This document shows positions 59,883 to 64,000 of a stretch of DNA of 64,000 bases, piece by piece. This DNA comes from Aliitabrizicola sp041905595. Its GTDB lineage: Bacteria > Pseudomonadota > Alphaproteobacteria > Rhodobacterales > Rhodobacteraceae. A program made the translations under genes and the position numbers. The notes below the pieces were generated by a model, which made no database searches, was not told where the DNA came from, and saw nothing but the letters and a program-made list of their open reading frames with translations. The DNA is taken from NCBI GenBank assembly GCA_041905595.1, contig JAYRKT010000001.1, positions 183,338 through 247,337 of the forward strand, given 5' to 3'. Within the stretch, counting starts at the first letter, position 1, and every line of letters starts with the position of its first letter.

Positions 59883-60766
59883 ATGGCCGTCCTCGTCAAC
59901 GAAAACACCCGTGTCATCTGCCAGGGCATCACCGGCAGCCAGGGCACGTTCCACACCGAACAGGCGATCGCCTACGGCACCAAGATGGTCGGCGGCGTGA
60001 CCCCCGGCAAAGGCGGTTCCGAGCATCTGGGCCTGCCCGTGTTCAACTCGGTCCATGACGCCAAGGAAAAGACCCAGGCCAACGCCACGGTGATCTACGT
60101 TCCCCCGCCTTTCGCCGCGGACTCGATCCTCGAAGCGATCGATGCCGAGATGGAGCTGATCGTGGCGATCACCGAAGGCATCCCTGTCCTTGACATGATG
60201 AAGGTCAAGCGTGCGCTGGAAGGCTCCAAGTCGCGCCTCATCGGGCCGAACTGCCCGGGCGTCATCACCCCGGTGCCTGCAAGATTGGCATCATGCCCGG
60301 CCACATCCACAAGCGCGGCTCGGTCGGTGTCGTGTCCCGCTCGGGCACGCTGACCTATGAGGCGGTGAAGCAGACCTCTGACCTCGGCCTTGGCCAGTCC
60401 TCGGCCGTGGGCATCGGCGGCGACCCGATCAAGGGCACCGAGCATATTGACGTGCTCGAGATGTTCCTGGCCGACCCCGAAACCCAGTCGATCATCATGA
60501 TCGGCGAGATCGGCGGCTCGGCCGAAGAAGATGCCGCGCAGTTCCTGGCCGACGAAAAGAAGCGTGGCCGCTGGAAACCGACCGCGGGCTTCATCGCCGG
60601 CCGCACCGCGCCGAAGGGCCGCCGCATGGGCCATGCCGGCGCGATCGTCGCGGGCGGCAAGGGCGATGCGGAATCTAAGATCGAGGCGATGAAGGCCGCC
60701 GGTATCATCGTGGCCGACAGCCCCGCCCATTTGGGCGAAGCCGTGATGAAGGCTCTCGGCAAGTAA
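59883..60766 (+). pseudogene. sucD: Succinyl-CoA ligase subunit alpha, interrupted by a -1 frameshift
   Basis: Partner of sucC that binds CoA and carries the phospho-His. The first frame reads AVLVNENTRVICQGITGSQG through RLIGPNCPGVITP; the second resumes with MPGHIHKRGSVGVVSRSGTL and runs to AVMKALGK. At 60270-60276 the sequence CCGGTGCC lacks one G compared with the expected CCGGGTGCC (Pro-Gly-Ala-Cys-Lys-Ile). Restoring it gives one continuous 294-residue protein of normal length. The rest is intact and well conserved, including GGDPIKGTEHIDVLEMF. Since the enzyme is central, a sequencing or assembly error at a G run is the simplest explanation. Confidence 0.85.
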
Positions 60767-60773
60767 ACTTGGA

Positions 60774-60796
60774 CGGGCGGGGGTTATCCCCGCCCG
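60774..60796 (+). other. Hairpin between sucD and sucA
   Basis: CGGGCGGGG (60774-60782), loop GTTAT, CCCCGCCCG (60788-60796): perfect 9-bp stem directly after the sucD stop, without a following T-run. It may set mRNA stability or partial termination within the suc operon. sucA starts 54 bp further on. Confidence 0.6.
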
Positions 60797-60849
60797 CTAC
60801 ACGACTTACGTCATCTTGGCGGGGTACTGACCGCCGCACGGAGGCAAGA

Positions 60850-63816
60850 TTGACCGAACAATCATCCAACACCCAATTCCGCGCATCGACCTTCATGGAC
60901 GGCGCGAATGCCGATTACATCGACCAGCTCCAGGCCCGCTATGCCTCTGATCCGGCAAGCGTCGATGCTGGCTGGGCCGAATTCTTCAAGGCGCTCGGCG
61001 ACAGCGAGCTCGACGCCAAGCGCGCTGCCGCCGGCCCGTCCTGGGCCCGCACCGACTGGCCGCCGCAGCCCGCCGATGACCTGACCTCGGCGCTGACCGG
61101 CGAATGGCCGCAATCTTCGCCGAAAGAGGCGAAGGCCGCCGCGCAGAAGATCGTCGAGAAGGCCACCGAGCAGGGCGTGAGCCTGACCGATGCACAGGTC
61201 CAGCGCGCCGTGCTCGACTCGATCCGCGCACTGATGATCATCCGCGCCTACAGGATCCGCGGCCATCTCGCCGCCGACCTCGATCCGCTCGGCATCCGCG
61301 ACCGCTCGAACCACCCGGAACTCGATCCGAAATCCTACGGCTTCTCCGACGCCGACATGGACCGGCCGATCTTCATCGACAACGTGCTTGGCCTTCAGGT
61401 CGCGTCGATGCGCCAGATCATCGAGATCGTGAAGCGCACCTATTGCGGCACGTTCGCACTCCAATACATGCACATCTCCGACCCTGAACAGGCCGCTTGG
61501 CTGAAAGAACGGATCGAGGGCTACGGCAAGGAAATCGCCTTCACCCGCGAGGGCCGCAAGGCCATCCTCAACAAGCTGGTCGAGGCCGAGGGCTACGAAA
61601 AGTTCCTGCATGTCAAATACATGGGCACCAAGCGCTTCGGCCTTGACGGCGGCGAGGCGCTGATCCCGGCGATGGAACAGATCATCAAGCGCGGCGGCGC
61701 GCTTGGCGTGAAGGAGATCGTCATCGGAATGCCGCACCGCGGCCGCCTGAACGTGCTGGCCAACGTGATGGCCAAGCCCTACCGCGCGATCTTCCACGAA
61801 TTCCAGGGCGGCTCGTACAAGCCCGAGGACGTGGACGGTTCGGGCGACGTGAAGTACCACCTCGGGGCGTCATCCGACCGGACCTTCGACGGCAACACCG
61901 TCCACCTGTCGCTGACGGCAAACCCCAGCCACCTCGAGGCGGTGAACCCGGTGGTCCTTGGCAAGGTACGCGCCAAGCAGGACCAGCTCCACGACACCGA
62001 CCGGCACGAGGTCCTGCCGATCCTCTTGCATGGCGACGCGGCTTTTGCCGGCCAGGGCGTCGTGGCGGAATGCTTCCAGCTTTCGGGCATCCGCGGCCAC
62101 CGCACCGGCGGGACCATCCATCTGGTCGTCAACAACCAGATCGGCTTTACCACCGCCCCGTCCTTCAGCCGCACCTCGCCCTACCCGACCGACATCGCGC
62201 TGATGGTCGAGGCGCCGATCTTCCACGTCAACGGCGACGACCCCGAGGCCGTGGTACACGCGGCCAAGGTCGCGACCGAGTTCCGCCAGACGTTCCACAA
62301 GGACGTGGTGATCGACATCTTCTGCTACCGCCGCTTCGGTCACAACGAAGGCGACGAGCCGATGTTCACCAACCCGGCGATGTATACCCGCATCCGCAAG
62401 CAGAAGACGACGCTCCAGCTCTATACCGAGCGTCTAGTCCGCGACGGGTTGATCCCCGAAGGCGAAATCGAAGACATGAAGGCGGCCTTCCAGGCCACCC
62501 TCAATGCCGAGATGGAAGCGGGCAAGGAATACCGTCCGAACAAGGCCGATTGGCTGGATGGCCGCTGGAAGAACCTGGCACGCGAGGACAGCGAAAGCTA
62601 TCAGCGCGGCGAAACGTCGATCGCGCCGGAAATGCTGGCCGAAGTCGGCGCGGCCCTGACCCGCGTGCCCGAGGGCTTCGACATCCACAAGACCGTCGCC
62701 CGCCAGCTCGAGGCCAAGGCCAGGATGTTCGAGACCGGTCGCGGGTTCGACTGGGCCACTGCCGAGGCACTCGCCTTCGGCAGCCTCGTCAGCGAAGGCT
62801 TCCCGGTGCGCCTGTCGGGCCAGGACTCGACCCGCGGCACCTTCAGCCAGCGCCACTCGGCCTTCATCGACCAGGCGACCGAGGACCGCTACTACCCGCT
62901 GAACCACATCAAGGCGGGCCAGGCGCGTTACGAGGTCACCGACTCGATGCTGTCGGAATATGCCGTGCTCGGCTTCGAGTATGGCTACTCGCTGGCCGAG
63001 CCGAACGCACTGACGCTGTGGGAGGCCCAGTTCGGCGACTTCGCCAACGGCGCCCAGATCATGTTCGACCAGTTCATCAACTCGGGCGAGTCGAAATGGC
63101 TGCGGATGTCGGGCCTCGTCTGCCTACTGCCCCATGGGTTCGAAGGGCAGGGACCGGAGCATTCCTCTGCACGTCTCGAGCGCTTCCTCCAGATGTCGGC
63201 CAATGACAACTGGATCGTGGCGAACGTCTCGACCCCGTCGAACTACTTCCACATCCTGCGCCGCCAGATCCATCGCAGCTTCCGCAAGCCGCTGATCCTG
63301 ATGACGCCGAAATCGCTGCTGCGTCACCCGCTCTGCGTCTCAGATGTCGAGGATTTCACCACGGGGTCCAGCTTCCACCGCGTTCTTTGGGACGATGCGC
63401 AGAAGGGTCATTCCGAACTGAAGCTGAAGCCAGACGCCAAGATCCGCCGCGTGGTGATCTCGTCCGGCAAGGTCTACTATGACCTGTTGGCCGAGCGTGA
63501 CGCGCGGGGCCTCGACGACGTTTACCTGCTGCGTCTCGAGCAGTTCTATCCTTTCCCCGCCCTGTCGCTGGTCAAGGAGCTTGAGCGCTTCAAGCGGGCC
63601 GAGATCGTCTGGTGCCAGGAAGAGCCCAAGAACCAGGGCGCCTGGTTCTTCGTCGAGCCCAACCTGGAATGGGTGCTCGGTCGGATCGGCGCCAAGCATG
63701 GCCGCCCGACATATGCGGGACGCGCCGCCAGTGCGTCGCCCGCTACCGGGCTCGCCTCGCGCCACAAAGCCGAGCAGGAGGCGCTGGTAAACGACGCGCT
63801 GACGATCGGCGGCTAA
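60850..63816 (+). CDS. sucA: 2-oxoglutarate dehydrogenase E1 component
   Basis: Thiamine-diphosphate enzyme that decarboxylates 2-oxoglutarate and passes the succinyl group to the E2 lipoyl arm. 988 residues: N-terminal TFMDGANADYIDQLQARYASDP, the MPHRGRLNVLANV motif, the TPP-binding HGDAAFAGQGVVAE ... NNQIGFTTAP, and RRFGHNEGDEP. The start is TTG at 60850: the codon is placed five bases after a perfect GGAGG (60840-60844), and the protein then begins (M)TEQSSNTQFRAS. The 27-codon extension upstream reads through the hairpin and is rejected. The beginning of sucB follows after 15 bp. Confidence 0.95.
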   Translation: MTEQSSNTQFRASTFMDGANADYIDQLQARYASDPASVDAGWAEFFKALGDSELDAKRAAAGPSWARTDWPPQPADDLTSALTGEWPQSSPKEAKAAAQKIVEKATEQGVSLTDAQVQRAVLDSIRALMIIRAYRIRGHLAADLDPLGIRDRSNHPELDPKSYGFSDADMDRPIFIDNVLGLQVASMRQIIEIVKRTYCGTFALQYMHISDPEQAAWLKERIEGYGKEIAFTREGRKAILNKLVEAEGYEKFLHVKYMGTKRFGLDGGEALIPAMEQIIKRGGALGVKEIVIGMPHRGRLNVLANVMAKPYRAIFHEFQGGSYKPEDVDGSGDVKYHLGASSDRTFDGNTVHLSLTANPSHLEAVNPVVLGKVRAKQDQLHDTDRHEVLPILLHGDAAFAGQGVVAECFQLSGIRGHRTGGTIHLVVNNQIGFTTAPSFSRTSPYPTDIALMVEAPIFHVNGDDPEAVVHAAKVATEFRQTFHKDVVIDIFCYRRFGHNEGDEPMFTNPAMYTRIRKQKTTLQLYTERLVRDGLIPEGEIEDMKAAFQATLNAEMEAGKEYRPNKADWLDGRWKNLAREDSESYQRGETSIAPEMLAEVGAALTRVPEGFDIHKTVARQLEAKARMFETGRGFDWATAEALAFGSLVSEGFPVRLSGQDSTRGTFSQRHSAFIDQATEDRYYPLNHIKAGQARYEVTDSMLSEYAVLGFEYGYSLAEPNALTLWEAQFGDFANGAQIMFDQFINSGESKWLRMSGLVCLLPHGFEGQGPEHSSARLERFLQMSANDNWIVANVSTPSNYFHILRRQIHRSFRKPLILMTPKSLLRHPLCVSDVEDFTTGSSFHRVLWDDAQKGHSELKLKPDAKIRRVVISSGKVYYDLLAERDARGLDDVYLLRLEQFYPFPALSLVKELERFKRAEIVWCQEEPKNQGAWFFVEPNLEWVLGRIGAKHGRPTYAGRAASASPATGLASRHKAEQEALVNDALTIGG

Positions 63817-63831
63817 GGGGCGGCGGCGGAA

Positions 63832-64000
63832 ATGGCAGTCGAGGTCCGGGTTCCTACGCTTGGCGAAAGCGTCACCGAAGCGACCGTCGCGACTTGGTAT
63901 CGCAAGCTCGGGGACGTGGTCGCGCAGGACGAGATGCTGTGCGAACTGGAAACCGACAAGGTAACGGTCGAGGTGCCCGCCCCGGTGGCCGGGCGCCTCG
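63832..64000 (+). CDS. sucB: Dihydrolipoyllysine succinyltransferase E2 (partial)
   Basis: Only the first 56 codons are in the window. The peptide MAVEVRVPTLGESVTEATVA and the lipoyl attachment motif LCELETDKVTVEVPAP (Lys43 to be lipoylated) identify the N-terminal lipoyl domain of the 2-oxoglutarate dehydrogenase E2. It directly follows sucA in the standard sucAB order. The gene continues past the right edge. Confidence 0.93.
   Translation, partial: MAVEVRVPTLGESVTEATVATWYRKLGDVVAQDEMLCELETDKVTVEVPAPVAGRL

Noticed and set aside
60267..60300. Programmed frameshift in sucD
   Set aside because: There is no slippery heptamer at the junction and SucD is not known to use recoding; a missing G is a simpler explanation.

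Overview
This is a 64 kb GC-rich chromosomal window whose gene content points to an alphaproteobacterium of the order Rhodobacterales (Rhodobacter/Paracoccus relatives). The pointers are a second-type RpoH sigma factor, a clustered ethylmalonyl-CoA pathway (crotonyl-CoA carboxylase/reductase, ethylmalonyl-CoA mutase, mesaconyl-CoA hydratase, malyl-CoA thioesterase), an LDH-like malate dehydrogenase next to sucCDAB, a membrane-anchored MoeB and many small proteins typical of that group. I see no prophage, insertion sequence, CRISPR array, rRNA or tRNA gene; it reads as ordinary core chromosome with dense, often overlapping operons.

Layout. 1-5 kb: minus-strand moeB-dut-coaBC and rpoH2, with divergent cobU and a CobC-like phosphatase. 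5-9 kb: a GST with an extra Cys-rich tail, then two tandem paralogous porins separated by a decayed copy of the 5' end of comM, the trace of a tandem segmental duplication. 9-21 kb: comM, gshB, yraN-rsmI, an LpoA-like lipoprotein, glnD-murJ, an exported alkyl sulfatase and a rhomboid-fold protein lacking the catalytic Ser and His. 21-26 kb: trpS with an unknown membrane protein, uspA, nfuA behind a promoter carrying two matching operator-like dyads, tsaB-rimI. 26-32 kb: a purine-nucleoside uptake and salvage operon (binding protein, ABC ATPase, two permeases, small exported protein, purine nucleoside phosphorylase) with a strong hairpin in the start of the ATPase gene and a possible 22-codon ORF coupled to both neighbours. 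32-36 kb: TauE/SafE-like exporter with its TIGR02186 partner, a lone RAM-domain protein, a RecD-like helicase.

36-64 kb is dominated by central carbon metabolism. ccr and ecm flank an acyltransferase and small membrane or exported proteins. A DUF6455 protein, an ArsR/SRPBCC pair with a perfect 12-bp operator dyad, deoD, an aldo/keto reductase, a ChaC-like enzyme, two Cys-motif small proteins, an SDR and an alpha/beta hydrolase follow. Then comes a long minus-strand block: mcl2-nnrU-DUF1737-mch and sdhCDA, three small exported or lipoprotein genes, sdhB. Last, on the plus strand, are mdh, sucC, sucD, sucA and the start of sucB.

The most interesting non-coding signal is a pair of TGTGATCAC palindromes whose starts lie exactly 21 bp apart, found upstream of both sdhC and sucC and at no other non-coding place I noticed. 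It suggests one regulator controlling both TCA-cycle operons. The clearest anomaly is a one-base deletion in sucD that splits this core gene into two frames. This is either a real lesion or, more likely, a sequence error.
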